Shown here: piece by piece, positions 15,635 to 25,908 of the stretch
Layout of the letters: each line of letters starts with the position of its first letter
Position numbering within the stretch: the stretch's first letter is position 1
Source of the DNA: Amycolatopsis coloradensis
Lineage (GTDB): Bacteria; Actinomycetota; Actinomycetes; Mycobacteriales; Pseudonocardiaceae
Length of the DNA stretch: 64,000 nucleotides
Assembly: GCF_001953865.1 (NCBI RefSeq)
Contig: NZ_MQUQ01000028.1
Coordinates: forward strand, 62,001 to 126,000
Reading direction: 5' to 3'
Notes under the pieces: model-generated
Seen by the model: the letters and a program-made list of their open reading frames with translations, nothing else
Told to the model about the DNA's origin: nothing
Database searches by the model: none
Made by a program: the position numbers and the translations under genes

Positions 15635-18505
15635 TCATACTCGGTTTGCCGTCGGAACGATGGTGGCCGCCGGATGCGGCCGGTCGGGGCGGAGCAACAG
15701 CGCGGACGGGACCCGGTCGCCGAATCCCAGCCGCAGCAGCCCGTAGCCGATGCCCGCCAGACCACTCAGCAGCCCTGGCGAGGGGATCGCGCCGGGGGTC
15801 CCACAGCGCGCACCGCGCTGGTCGACGGCGGCGAACAGATGTCCGGTCCGCCGCCGTACCGCTGCGGCTGCGCCAGTGTGCCCGTTCTCCGCCAGCACGC
15901 ACAACACTTCCAAGACTCCGGATTCGCCGTGGCACAGGCTGAGATCCCGCAAGGGTGCCCCGTCGGACAATCTTTTGACGGTCCGGTCCAGTTCCAGGGC
16001 ACTGGCGGGATCGGGCAGGTGAGCGGCAAGACCGAGAGTGGCGCCCGCGAGGCCCTCGCACCAGCCGCCGGTGCTTTCCGCCCGGTCGCCCGCCCTTCCG
16101 GGCGGTTCTTCGCCGGTCCGGTCGTGTGCCCGCAGGACCCAGTCGATCCCGGCGGAACCGTGCGCGAAACCCGTCCCTTGTGGACGTTCGCGGTCGAGTA
16201 GCCGCTCGGTGTAACGGTCCGCTCGCGCCAGCGCCGTCTCCAGTCCTGTTTGGACATACACCGAGCGCATCGAGGCGACACCGCCCGCGAGCCCCGTCGT
16301 GAAGCCGGACGGCGTCTCGGCGGTGGCGTCGGGCATCAGTTCGACAGCCTGCTCGATGAGGTCGCCGGCGGGAAGGCCGACCAGGGTGCTGAGCCGGGCG
16401 ATCGTGTACGCGACGCCGCCCAGCCCCAGCAGTCCTCCGCAGCCGGCGGTGGCGGCCAGCTCGCGGTCGGCCCGGAGCGTGGCGAAGAGGCCGGGAAGCG
16501 GCGTGATCGCGTACGTGGCCAGGTCGCGGTAGCGCGCGATCCCGGTCAGCTCGGCGAGCTGGGCGAGGAACAAGGCGACCCCGCAGTAACCCTCGCCGAG
16601 ACCCGCGCCCATCGGCAGCACGGTCCAGTAGCGGTCGTCGACGAGTTCGATCCCGAGCCAGTTGGAGCGGCGTTCGTCGGAGAAGGCGTTGGCGACGAGG
16701 TGATCGGCGATCCCGCACGCGGCGACCAGCAGCCGTTCCGCGTCGGGCGCCTGGTTCGGCACCGCCGTTTCGACGGTTTCACCGCCGCTGTGCTGCCCGG
16801 CGGTCGCCGTGCTGATGGCGAGGGTGGCCGAGATCAGCCATTCCTGGTCGCGCTGGTCGAGCGGGTCCATGTCCGCGACCTTCGCGAGCACGGTGTCCAG
16901 CGACGGCCGGTCTACCACGCCCTCCACGCTGTCGCCGCGTGAATCCAGCAGCGATGTCGAGCCGGGGTTCGAGGTGAACATCGGGACGTCGCCCGCCCAG
17001 AGGTCGGCCCGCTCGTGCGGCACGAGCCGGAGGAGTTTCTCTTCGCCTGCCGAGTCTTCTTCCAGCAGGTCGAACGCGTGGTCACGGTCGGCGGCGTCGC
17101 GCAGGAGGTCGGGGTGGGTGGTCTCGTCCAGCAGGCGGAAATAGAAGTTCGTTGGCCGGATGAGCACCCGGATGGGGTCCTCGGCGCAGCGCCGGAGATG
17201 TTCGGCGAGCCCGTCCCGCCCGCTGGAGATCGCGTCGTAGCCGAGCCGGAATCCGGCCAGCAACGCCGCGCTGTGCTCGGCCGGGGCGATGTCGCGCCCG
17301 TCGAGGCGCGGGAGGTTGTTCCCGCCCGCGAGTTCGCCGGGCACGCGGACCAGCCGCATGTGGTCGGTGCCGGGATCGGCCCACTCGACCTGGTCGGTGG
17401 GCAGCCTGCCGCCGCGGCCTGCCAGCCCGGAGATGTCGACGGCGCCGTGTTCCCCGGCGAAGAGCTGGGGGAGCAGCAACGTGCGCTGGACCGACCGCGC
17501 CAGCATCTCCGCCGCGGGGTCGCCGTCCGGCGGAACGGTGGGCGAGGGCTGGAAGAGCGTCTCGATGTCGATCAGCACCGGCTGGTCGCCGCTCGCGATG
17601 ATGTTTTCGTAATGCACATCGGTGGCGTCGAGCGCGTGCAGGAGCGCCAGCAGGATGCCCTGGCGGCGGTAGAACCGGTCGACGTCGGCGAGGTCGGCGC
17701 ACGGCCGGTGCTCGACGAACCGAAGCCAGCCGTAGCCCTCGCGCGGTAAGGCGTCGGCGGTCCGCAATTCGAGGCCGGGGAGTCGTTTGTTGAGCTGTTC
17801 GACGACCTCGGTGAAGCGTTCGTGCAGGATCAACGGGCGGGGTTTGTAGATCACCTTGGAGCCGCTGGAGAAGCGGAGCAGTTTGACCGAACGTCCTCGC
17901 GCGTGCGAGTCGCCGATCCCGCCCGCGACTTCGATGAGCGTGCCGAGTTCGCCGCCCGCGACCGAGCAGGGCAGTTCGGCGGCGTCGGCGGAGAAGCGGG
18001 TCAGCGTCTCGGCATGGGCTTCGGCGGCGTGGAGGCAGGCCTGCGCGATCAGCCTGGCCAGAACCGGGTATTCACCGAACAACCGGACGAGCCCGGCCGG
18101 AGTGGATTGCTGCCGTACGAAGTCCGCGAAGCGCTCCTCAGGTGTCTCGCCCCGGAGGGTCCCGGCCTTGCGGGCGCGGTGGAGTTCGAGGACCAGGGTG
18201 CGGACAGAGAGCTTGAACAGATGCTGGTCGAGCTGAGCCGCGAAGCCCCGGCGGAGTGCGTCGACGTCCGCGTCGGCGAGGCCGTGGGGAACCGCTTCAC
18301 GGCAGGCGGTCTCGACGAACGACCTGAAGACCCCGGCGAACGCGAGACGCCAGTCACCCACTGGGGGGCGCTCCGGCGGAAGCGTGGTGACGGCGCGTTC
18401 GGTGAAGTCGGCCCATGCGGGCTTGTCCGTTTTCCGTTCGCGCGGGGTCTGGCCGTGCACCCACCACTTCAGCGGCAGGGACGTCGCCGATGGCTGGGGC
18501 GTCAC
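15635..18505 (-). CDS. lanM: Class II lanthipeptide synthetase (LanM-like)
   Basis: The N-terminal dehydratase domain (DUF4135) shows GDSHARGRSVKLLRFSSGSK, then YKPRPL, and later DVHYENIIASGDQPVLIDIE with TLF. This half phosphorylates and eliminates Ser/Thr. The C-terminal LanC-like cyclase keeps its zinc ligands, seen in GGWCEGLAGA and LSLCHGESGVLE. The frame is open back to 18727, but the LanM-like region starts at LPLKWWVHG; the GTG at 18505 is the nearest sensible start and 18574 is an alternative, with no strong ribosome site for either. The product is then about 956 residues, normal for LanM. No LanT transporter or protease is nearby. The 309 bp upstream (18506-18814) holds no gene that I recognise and should contain the promoter. 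Confidence 0.88.
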   Translation of the reverse strand: MTPQPSATSLPLKWWVHGQTPRERKTDKPAWADFTERAVTTLPPERPPVGDWRLAFAGVFRSFVETACREAVPHGLADADVDALRRGFAAQLDQHLFKLSVRTLVLELHRARKAGTLRGETPEERFADFVRQQSTPAGLVRLFGEYPVLARLIAQACLHAAEAHAETLTRFSADAAELPCSVAGGELGTLIEVAGGIGDSHARGRSVKLLRFSSGSKVIYKPRPLILHERFTEVVEQLNKRLPGLELRTADALPREGYGWLRFVEHRPCADLADVDRFYRRQGILLALLHALDATDVHYENIIASGDQPVLIDIETLFQPSPTVPPDGDPAAEMLARSVQRTLLLPQLFAGEHGAVDISGLAGRGGRLPTDQVEWADPGTDHMRLVRVPGELAGGNNLPRLDGRDIAPAEHSAALLAGFRLGYDAISSGRDGLAEHLRRCAEDPIRVLIRPTNFYFRLLDETTHPDLLRDAADRDHAFDLLEEDSAGEEKLLRLVPHERADLWAGDVPMFTSNPGSTSLLDSRGDSVEGVVDRPSLDTVLAKVADMDPLDQRDQEWLISATLAISTATAGQHSGGETVETAVPNQAPDAERLLVAACGIADHLVANAFSDERRSNWLGIELVDDRYWTVLPMGAGLGEGYCGVALFLAQLAELTGIARYRDLATYAITPLPGLFATLRADRELAATAGCGGLLGLGGVAYTIARLSTLVGLPAGDLIEQAVELMPDATAETPSGFTTGLAGGVASMRSVYVQTGLETALARADRYTERLLDRERPQGTGFAHGSAGIDWVLRAHDRTGEEPPGRAGDRAESTGGWCEGLAGATLGLAAHLPDPASALELDRTVKRLSDGAPLRDLSLCHGESGVLEVLCVLAENGHTGAAAAVRRRTGHLFAAVDQRGARCGTPGAIPSPGLLSGLAGIGYGLLRLGFGDRVPSALLLRPDRPHPAATIVPTANRV

Positions 18506-18814
18506 GGCGGTGATGCTTTCAGTTCGGGCGGTGCTCGCGCATGGGGGTGCGTCACCCACATTCAGCGCACGCACGAAGATGCCCGGAGAGTGACGACCCC
18601 TCGTCACCGGAATATGGGGTCCCGGTACCCATGCGCCGGGACCGGTCCCGGGCACACCATGGTCTGGTGGCGAGGGTTCGCGGCGATCGCAGGGGATCGC
18701 CGCGATGCCGGGCGCGGGCCGGGTCACTGGGGGTACGGCCCGCGCCGCCTGCCTCCCGCAGCACCATCCGGCGCGGGTGCGGGACCCATCTCGACACCGC
18801 TCGCTCGGGCGAGG

Positions 18815-19471
18815 TCAGCCGATTCGGTAGCCGGCTTTGGGCACAGTGGTGATCAGTGGAGGATTCAGCAGTTTCCGTCGCAGGCTGGACAGCACTACGT
18901 CCAGGACGTTCGAGGCCGGGTCCGCATGCACGTCCCAGCCCGCGCTGACGAGGTCGGCGCGCGACACCGGCTCCCCGGCGTTTTCCAGCAGGCGTCGCAC
19001 CACGGCGAACTCGGTGCGCGTCAGGCTCAGGAGCACTCCGCCACGCCGGACCTCGTGGCGTCCGGTGTCGAGTTCGAGGTCGCCCGCTCGCAGCACCGGT
19101 GGTGGCGCCACCCGGCCGCGTCGGCAGAGACTGCGCACGCGTGCCACCATTTCGGCGATGACGAACGGTTTCTCGAGGTAGTCGTCGCCGCCGCGGCGCA
19201 GACCGGCGACCCGCTGGTCGGGATCACCGAGAGCGGTGAGGAAAAGCACGGGCACCGCCCAGCTTTCGGCACGCTTCCGTTCGACGTAGTCCAGCCCGTC
19301 GCCGCCGGGCAGCAGCCGATCGAAGACGACGCAGTCGTAGCTGTTGACGAACAGCGCCTCGTCGGCCGGGCCGAGATCGCCGACGGAGTCGACGGCGAAT
19401 CCGGCGGTGCGCAGGGAGGAGTGCACCGACGATCGCAGCGTTTCGTCGTCTTCGATGACCAAGATCCGCAC
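18815..19471 (-). CDS. OmpR-family response regulator (orphan)
   Basis: About 218 residues. The receiver domain starts at VRILVIEDDETLR; the phospho-acceptor aspartate is in CVVFDRLLPGGDG, and the conserved lysine is in YLEKPF. The C-terminal winged helix (SLTRTEFAVVRRLLENAGEP, then VLSSLRRKL) marks the OmpR/PhoB class. The frame extends to 19537, but GTG 19471 begins the fold and lies 6 bases after TACCGT, consistent with a leaderless start. No kinase is on this strand. It is divergent from a closely similar regulator plus kinase, and points towards lanM, so it may control that gene. That link is inference. Confidence 0.85.
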   Translation of the reverse strand: MRILVIEDDETLRSSVHSSLRTAGFAVDSVGDLGPADEALFVNSYDCVVFDRLLPGGDGLDYVERKRAESWAVPVLFLTALGDPDQRVAGLRRGGDDYLEKPFVIAEMVARVRSLCRRGRVAPPPVLRAGDLELDTGRHEVRRGGVLLSLTRTEFAVVRRLLENAGEPVSRADLVSAGWDVHADPASNVLDVVLSSLRRKLLNPPLITTVPKAGYRIG

Positions 19472-19553
19472 GCCACCACGGTAACCAGTTCGGTGGCGCG
19501 TGTCCTGTTCCTGCCGGATCGGGCGATCGGCTGCCATGCCGCGGTACGAACGC

Positions 19554-19559
19554 TAACCT
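19554..19559 (+). promoter_or_regulatory. -10 box for a leaderless response-regulator mRNA
   Basis: TAACCT lies exactly 7 bases before the ATG at 19567 and no ribosome site is present. The divergent regulator shows a similar arrangement (TACCGT, 6 bases before GTG 19471). Confidence 0.5.
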
Positions 19560-19566
19560 CCATGAA

Positions 19567-20232
19567 ATGAACGCGAGGGTGCTTCTCGTCGAGGACGACG
19601 CGGACATCCGGCTGGCCGTGTCCGCCGAACTGCGGACCGCGTCGTTCACGGTGGACGTCGTGGGCTCGATCGCCGCGGCGGCCGATGTGCTCGCTTCGGT
19701 CACGGAGCCACCCGCCTGCGCGGTGTTCGACCGGATGCTGCCCGACGGTGACGCCGTCCGGTTCGTCGACGCACGCAGGCGCGCGGGGTGGACCGTGCCG
19801 GTTCTGTTCCTGACGGCGCTGGATTCGGGTAGCGCCCGCGTCGAGGGATTCGAGCACGGCGGGGATGACTATCTGGTCAAGCCGTTCGTGATGGCGGAGC
19901 TGCTCGCGCGGGTCGGGAACCTGTGCCGTCGCGGTGCGGGCAGGCCGCCGGTGCTGCGCCACGCCGACCTCGAGGTCGATTTCGCGCGCTGCGAGGTGCG
20001 GCGGGGCGGCGTCCTGCTTTCGCTGAGCAACCGGGAATTCGCCATTCTCGAATATCTCGCGACCCGGCCGGGAATGGCGATTTCCCGCTCGGACCTCGTC
20101 GAACACTGCTGGGACCTGGAAAGCGAGCCGATGGCGAACGTCGTCGACGCGGTGGTCAAACGACTGCGCCGCAAGCTGGGGGACCCGGACCCGGTGGAGA
20201 CGGTGCGCGGGGTCGGGTACCGGCTCTCGTGA
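19567..20232 (+). CDS. OmpR-family response regulator
   Basis: A 221-residue regulator with receiver (RVLLVEDDADIRLAVSAELR; phospho-aspartate in CAVFDRMLPDGDA; lysine in YLVKPF) and winged-helix DNA-binding domain (SLSNREFAILEYLATRPG, then VVKRLRRKLGDPDP). It overlaps the following kinase gene by four bases (GTGA), so the pair is a two-component system. It shares long identities with the divergent regulator at 18815-19471 (for example RRGGVLLSL), which points to a local duplication. Confidence 0.92.
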   Translation: MNARVLLVEDDADIRLAVSAELRTASFTVDVVGSIAAAADVLASVTEPPACAVFDRMLPDGDAVRFVDARRRAGWTVPVLFLTALDSGSARVEGFEHGGDDYLVKPFVMAELLARVGNLCRRGAGRPPVLRHADLEVDFARCEVRRGGVLLSLSNREFAILEYLATRPGMAISRSDLVEHCWDLESEPMANVVDAVVKRLRRKLGDPDPVETVRGVGYRLS

Positions 20233-21503
20233 CGGACTCATCGACCGGCCGGTTGCGCCGGCTCCGTCGCCTGTTGACGGTGCTGTTCACCGCGATGAAC
20301 GCGCTGGGACTGGTGGTGCTGGCGTGGCTGGTGATCGAGGCGGACGCCGATCAAGGCCGTCAACGGCTCGACAGCGAGGTACGCCAGGTCGCCGCGACGT
20401 TGGCCAGGATCGTCGCCGCGGACGGCGGTGCCATCGTCTTCGCCTATGTCGGCACCGACAGCGTCAACGAACAGTGTCCGCAGTTCGCCGTCCTTCCGGG
20501 CGGCGCTCCGGAATTCGTGCCCTATCGCAGCAAACGCGAATGCGTGGCCGTGGACGACGCCCTGCTGAACCGGCTGGCGACCGAGGCGACCGGTGCGAAC
20601 AAGTCGAAGACCGGCTACGAAACCACGGCCGAAGGACGGCCGGTGTACGTCTCGGCTGATCCGGTCGAGGACCAGGGCGGGCAGGTCGCGGGTGCGTTCG
20701 TGGTGGTGGCCGACGCCGAGGGGGTTCTGCGGGAGCACGACCGATGGGTGCTGCTGGTGATCGGCGGGTGTGCGCTCCTCGTACTCGGCCTCGGCGCCGC
20801 CGGTTACGTCATCGCCGGCCGGGCCATCCGGCCGGCGGCCGCCGCGCTCGAGCAGCAGAAGTCTTTGCTGGACGGCGTTTCTCAACTGCTGGACGGGGTC
20901 GTGCACGATCTCAAGACGCCGGTCGCGGGGTTGCGCGCGCTGGCTGAAACGGCGATGCGGAATCCCGCCGAACAGGCCGAGATGCTGCCGAGGACGATTC
21001 GCTTGGCTTCCATGATGGGCGACATCATCGATCTGTGGCCGAAGCGTGCGCGGGTCACCGCCGGGGTCGACGAGTTGTCGATCGAGCCGCTGATGCTCGA
21101 TCAACTGGTCGAAATGGTCGTCGAGGACATGCCTGCCGGTGGTGCGCGGATTTCGATCACTTCGGTGCCGAGTCGTGTCGACGGTGACGCGACGCTGCTG
21201 AGGCGCGCGGTCGCGAACCTGATCGGCAACGCGCTGAGCCACGGTCGTGCGCCGGACGAACAGGCCGATATCCAGATCACCGTGCTCGACGGCAGGGTGC
21301 TCATCGCCGACCGTGGCCCGGGAATCGATCCGGACGAAGCCGCGGCGTTGTTCGAACGATTCGTCAGCGGTGGGGGATCGACCGGGATCGGCTTGGCCGT
21401 CGTCAAATGGGTGGCCGACGTCCACGGCGGAACGCTGCGGGTCTACAACCGGGACGAGGGCGGGGCGATCTTCGAGCTCGCGTTGCCTCCCGGTAAGGGA
21501 TAA
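20229..21503 (+). CDS. Membrane sensor histidine kinase
   Basis: A 424-residue kinase. The GTG start overlaps the regulator stop. A first membrane helix (LTVLFTAMNALGLVVLAWLV, about 16-35) and a second (WVLLVIGGCALLVLGLGAAG, about 175-195) enclose an extracytoplasmic sensor of about 140 residues that has two cysteines. The phospho-acceptor box is VVHDLKTPVAGL; ATP-binding boxes are AVANLIGNALSHGR, DRGPGIDPDEA and STGIGLAVVKWVADVHGG. It phosphorylates the adjoining regulator and possibly the divergent orphan one too. The signal is unknown. Confidence 0.9.
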   Translation: MTDSSTGRLRRLRRLLTVLFTAMNALGLVVLAWLVIEADADQGRQRLDSEVRQVAATLARIVAADGGAIVFAYVGTDSVNEQCPQFAVLPGGAPEFVPYRSKRECVAVDDALLNRLATEATGANKSKTGYETTAEGRPVYVSADPVEDQGGQVAGAFVVVADAEGVLREHDRWVLLVIGGCALLVLGLGAAGYVIAGRAIRPAAAALEQQKSLLDGVSQLLDGVVHDLKTPVAGLRALAETAMRNPAEQAEMLPRTIRLASMMGDIIDLWPKRARVTAGVDELSIEPLMLDQLVEMVVEDMPAGGARISITSVPSRVDGDATLLRRAVANLIGNALSHGRAPDEQADIQITVLDGRVLIADRGPGIDPDEAAALFERFVSGGGSTGIGLAVVKWVADVHGGTLRVYNRDEGGAIFELALPPGKG

Positions 21504-21681
21504 GGACGCGATGAAGTACACCGACACCGCCCGTTCGGAGCAGCCGGACGCGCGTGGTGAACGCGCTACTCTGCGTCGAACCCACCGAATCACTGCACGA
21601 TCGGAAAACGACCGATACGGGACCGGTCCCCGGCGGTACGCGGGATCATCCTGGCCGCGACACAGGTGCGAGGGGGACACG

Positions 21682-22635
<954 letters not shown>

Positions 22636-22638
22636 GTC

Positions 22639-24732
22639 ATGGGCCTCCCGGGAGGGTTACGCGCACGGGCACCGATCGCCGCGATCGTGGCCGGATGTGT
22701 CGCGCTGGTGGGCGTCGCGATCACCGGCGGGGCGAAGCCACTGCCCGGTCTGGATCTGGCGCAGACCGGGCATTGGCTCTACAGCTCCGTGCTGGGCTCG
22801 GCCTTCCACATCGACGGCTCCGGCAAGCAGGCCGATGCCCAGGTGCCGGTGCCGGGCCTCGAGCCCGGCAGCCGGGTCGCGCAGGGCCCCACGCACGGCT
22901 ACGTGCTTCCGCCGTCGAGCGTCGTCGAATTCGGGAAGTCGACGCTCTCGGTGGAGAAGACCACGCCGTCGCCCGCGAACGAATGGCCGGTGGCGGTGGA
23001 GACCAAGGGCGGCCCCTACGGCGTGTACCGCCAGGCGGGTGTCGTGATCCGGCTCGGAGACGCCGCGGTGAGGATCGCGGTCGGGGGCAGGCTCGGCGAC
23101 CCGGTCGCGACCGCCGACGGGCGATTGTGGCTGCATCGAATCGACGACGGGCTGTTGTGCGAACTCGCGCCCGGCGCCGTCCGCGTCTCGTGCCCGATCG
23201 CGATTCCGGGCAGGCACAAGGGTTCCCTGGCGCTCACCGCGGACGGACCGGTCTTCGTGGACAGCGCCGACGACACGGTGCGGAAGGTTTCGAACGCCGG
23301 GCTCGGCGATCCGGCCCGGCTCGGGGTGGATCTGCCGGACAACGCCGTCGTGGCGGCCAACGACGTGGAAGGAAAGCTGGCGATCCTGGACCGTCCCGGC
23401 GCGAAGCTGCACCTCGTCGGGCCGGCCGTGGCGCCGGTGAGTGTCCCGCTGCCACCCGGTGACTACGTGGGGCTGGCCTCCTCCGGCTCCGTGGTCGCCT
23501 TGGTGGACAAGGGAAATCGCGCGCTGACCACCTACGACGGCGCCGGCCGCAAACGGGACAGCAGGCCGATTCCCGGCGGTGCGGATCATCCGCCGGTCCG
23601 GGGCCAGGATTCCCGGGTGTACGTCGACGGCGCGGACGGCGCGCACGTTCTCGTGGTCGATCCCGGCGGTGAGGTGAACGACGTCGCGGTGACCGGGGAC
23701 CGGAAACCGGCCGAGACTCCGGTACCGGTGAATCCTCCGACGCCGGAAACGCCCGCGGACCGGACGGCGACAGGTGCACCTCCACCGTCCTCCGCGTCGA
23801 ATGAGCCTGCCGGCAGGCCGGTCGTACCGGTCAAGCCGAAACCCCAGCCCCAACCCCAACCCCAGCCGCAGGTGGCCGTCCCCGCGAGTCCGCCGGGCGC
23901 GCCGCGTTCGGTCGGCGCGACGCCGGGAGACGCCTCGGCGTCGGTGAAGTGGGCCGCGGCCGCGACCAACGGCGCCGCGCTCACCGGATACCGGATCACC
24001 TGGGCGGGTGGGGAGAAGACGGTCGGCGGGGGAGTTCTGACCACGTCGATCACCGGTCTGGCCAACGGGATGGCCTACACGTTCACGGTGTCGGCGCTCA
24101 ACCGCGCGGGAGCAGGCCCCGCCGCCGCCTCGAACCCGGTGACCCCGCAGGCGAGCATCAAGGTCCCTGGCGCGCCGGTGGGCCTCAACGTCCGGATCAA
24201 GACCGGCGACACCGACGCGAACGTCACCTGGCGGCCCGCGGCGGCGAACGGCTCACCGATCACCGCCTATCACGTGTCGTGGCGGCGGGCCGACGGCTCG
24301 GGTGCCGGTTCCCGGCGGGTCGCGGGATCGGCCAGGGCGCATCTCATCGAAGACATCGGGATCACGCAGCCGCTCACTGTCACCGTGCTCGCCGAGAACT
24401 CCGCGGGCCGGGGCGCGGCCGTGACGGTCACGAAACAGCGGGGCGACGAACCCTCGGACCGGAGCATCACCATCTCCCGGGGTGCCGATACGACGGCCAC
24501 CGGCTGTTCTCCGCCCGCTTGCGCCTTCGTGCACATCGTGATGTCCGGCTTCACCCCTGGCAAGACACTGACGATCTCTTGCCACACCGAAGAAGGCGTC
24601 CACGACAGCGTGTCGAGGCAGGTCGGTCCGGACGGGAAACTGTCCTTCGACGAATTCCCGCAGGGCACCGTCGGGCGCGCTGTCTGGATCAGCGCCGAAA
24701 GTGTCCAATCGAAGAAGCTGGTCTGGAAGTAG
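22639..24732 (+). CDS. Membrane-anchored extracellular protein with two FN3 domains
   Basis: A 697-residue protein with one N-terminal membrane helix (APIAAIVAGCVALVGVAITG, about 11-30). A long beta-rich segment (about 45-340) has short repeats such as GRLWLHRIDDGLLCELAPGA that could form a propeller. A Pro/Thr/Gln linker (about 355-410) follows, then two fibronectin type III domains (about 415-505 and 510-600; PRSVGATPGDASASVKWAAA and PVGLNVRIKTGDTDANVTWR). A small cysteine-containing beta domain ends the protein. Only 3 bp separate it from moxR. It probably faces the cell wall as a sensor or scaffold; the partner is unknown. Confidence 0.85.
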   Translation: MGLPGGLRARAPIAAIVAGCVALVGVAITGGAKPLPGLDLAQTGHWLYSSVLGSAFHIDGSGKQADAQVPVPGLEPGSRVAQGPTHGYVLPPSSVVEFGKSTLSVEKTTPSPANEWPVAVETKGGPYGVYRQAGVVIRLGDAAVRIAVGGRLGDPVATADGRLWLHRIDDGLLCELAPGAVRVSCPIAIPGRHKGSLALTADGPVFVDSADDTVRKVSNAGLGDPARLGVDLPDNAVVAANDVEGKLAILDRPGAKLHLVGPAVAPVSVPLPPGDYVGLASSGSVVALVDKGNRALTTYDGAGRKRDSRPIPGGADHPPVRGQDSRVYVDGADGAHVLVVDPGGEVNDVAVTGDRKPAETPVPVNPPTPETPADRTATGAPPPSSASNEPAGRPVVPVKPKPQPQPQPQPQVAVPASPPGAPRSVGATPGDASASVKWAAAATNGAALTGYRITWAGGEKTVGGGVLTTSITGLANGMAYTFTVSALNRAGAGPAAASNPVTPQASIKVPGAPVGLNVRIKTGDTDANVTWRPAAANGSPITAYHVSWRRADGSGAGSRRVAGSARAHLIEDIGITQPLTVTVLAENSAGRGAAVTVTKQRGDEPSDRSITISRGADTTATGCSPPACAFVHIVMSGFTPGKTLTISCHTEEGVHDSVSRQVGPDGKLSFDEFPQGTVGRAVWISAESVQSKKLVWK

Positions 24733-24735
24733 CGG

Positions 24736-25908
24736 ATGCGACTCACTGGACGCGGCGCCGGACTGCTGGCCGTCGCCGTGCTGCTGTACGGCGTGGGCGA
24801 GCTGGCCGGGTATCCGCTGCTGCGGGCCGTGGCAGGCGCCGCGGCGGGCGCGTTGCTCGCCGGAGTGGCACTGGCCATCCGGCGACCGCAGGTAGAGGTA
24901 CGGCGTGAGGTGTTCCCGGACCGGGTGGAAAGGGGACGGCCGGCGCTGGCCAGGCTGCTGGTCGGTAATCCGGGAACACGGCGACAGCCCGGGTTCACCG
25001 CGCGGGAACACGGGGAACACGGAGCCGAACTGGCCGTGTCGGTGCGGCCGCTGGCACCGGGCGGCGAGGCGATCCACCACTACGAGCTGCCGACGCGGCG
25101 GCGCGGCCGGTTCATCGTGGGGCCGTTGATCCTCGAACGCGCGGACCCGTTCGGTCTCGTGCGGCGGCCACTCCCGGCCGGGGACACCGCGACACTGTGG
25201 GTCTACCCGAAACTGCATCCGATGCGCGCGCCGGCCACCGGACATCCCCGTCACCATCACGAAGGGCCGACCACCGACGATTCGCTGCACGGTTCGGCGG
25301 ATCTGCGTGACGTGCGCGAGTACGTCGTCGGTGACGAGGTCCGGCACCTGCACTGGAAAGCGACCGCCAGGACCGGGCAGCTGATGGTGCGGGACTACGT
25401 CGACCCCGATCATCCGCGGTTCACGCTGCTGCTGGACACCCGTTCGAAGGTCTTGTCCGGGGACGATTTCGAAGAAGCCGCCGAGCTGGCGGCCTCGCTG
25501 GTGAACGCCGCGGCGGCGGCGGGCCATCGGTGTCGCCTGATCACCTCGACGGGCGAGGACCTGACCACTTTCGGCGGAGTGCAGGCCGCGCGGCGACTGC
25601 TGGACGTGCTGTCCGAAGTCGGCCAGGACCCGGCCGCGGACCGGCCGATGATCCCCGTGGCGTTGTCGCGCAAGGGAGTCCGTGGTGGCTGCCTGGTGGT
25701 CGTCACCGGCAGGGCAGGCCCGGAACTGCGCGGGCTCGCGCTCGTCCGGCCGCATTTCTCCTCGATGTTCGTGCTCGGCGTGGGCACCCACGGGCTGGGC
25801 ATGGACGGCCTCGGGGTGCACGGTGTCGAAGGAGTGCCGCGAGCGCGCCGGATCAGTGCGGCCGACGCGGCCGAGGCGGTGAGCCGGTGGAACGACCTGG
25901 TGACCTGA
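24736..25908 (+). CDS. DUF58 family protein
   Basis: A 390-residue protein with two N-terminal membrane helices (LLAVAVLLYGVGELAGYPLL and the following segment) and a DUF58 signature (REYVVGDEVRHLHWKATART, then MVRDYVDPDHP). DUF58 proteins are VWA-like partners of MoxR ATPases, often called 'von Willebrand factor A-like'. The gene starts 3 bp after the FN3 gene and overlaps the transglutaminase-like gene by 22 bp, so the four genes form one operon. Confidence 0.92.
   Translation: MRLTGRGAGLLAVAVLLYGVGELAGYPLLRAVAGAAAGALLAGVALAIRRPQVEVRREVFPDRVERGRPALARLLVGNPGTRRQPGFTAREHGEHGAELAVSVRPLAPGGEAIHHYELPTRRRGRFIVGPLILERADPFGLVRRPLPAGDTATLWVYPKLHPMRAPATGHPRHHHEGPTTDDSLHGSADLRDVREYVVGDEVRHLHWKATARTGQLMVRDYVDPDHPRFTLLLDTRSKVLSGDDFEEAAELAASLVNAAAAAGHRCRLITSTGEDLTTFGGVQAARRLLDVLSEVGQDPAADRPMIPVALSRKGVRGGCLVVVTGRAGPELRGLALVRPHFSSMFVLGVGTHGLGMDGLGVHGVEGVPRARRISAADAAEAVSRWNDLVT

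Noticed and set aside
18506..18727. Upstream extension of lanM to ATG 18727
   Set aside because: The extra residues are Pro/Arg/Gly-rich and unlike LanM N-termini. This stretch more likely holds the promoter.
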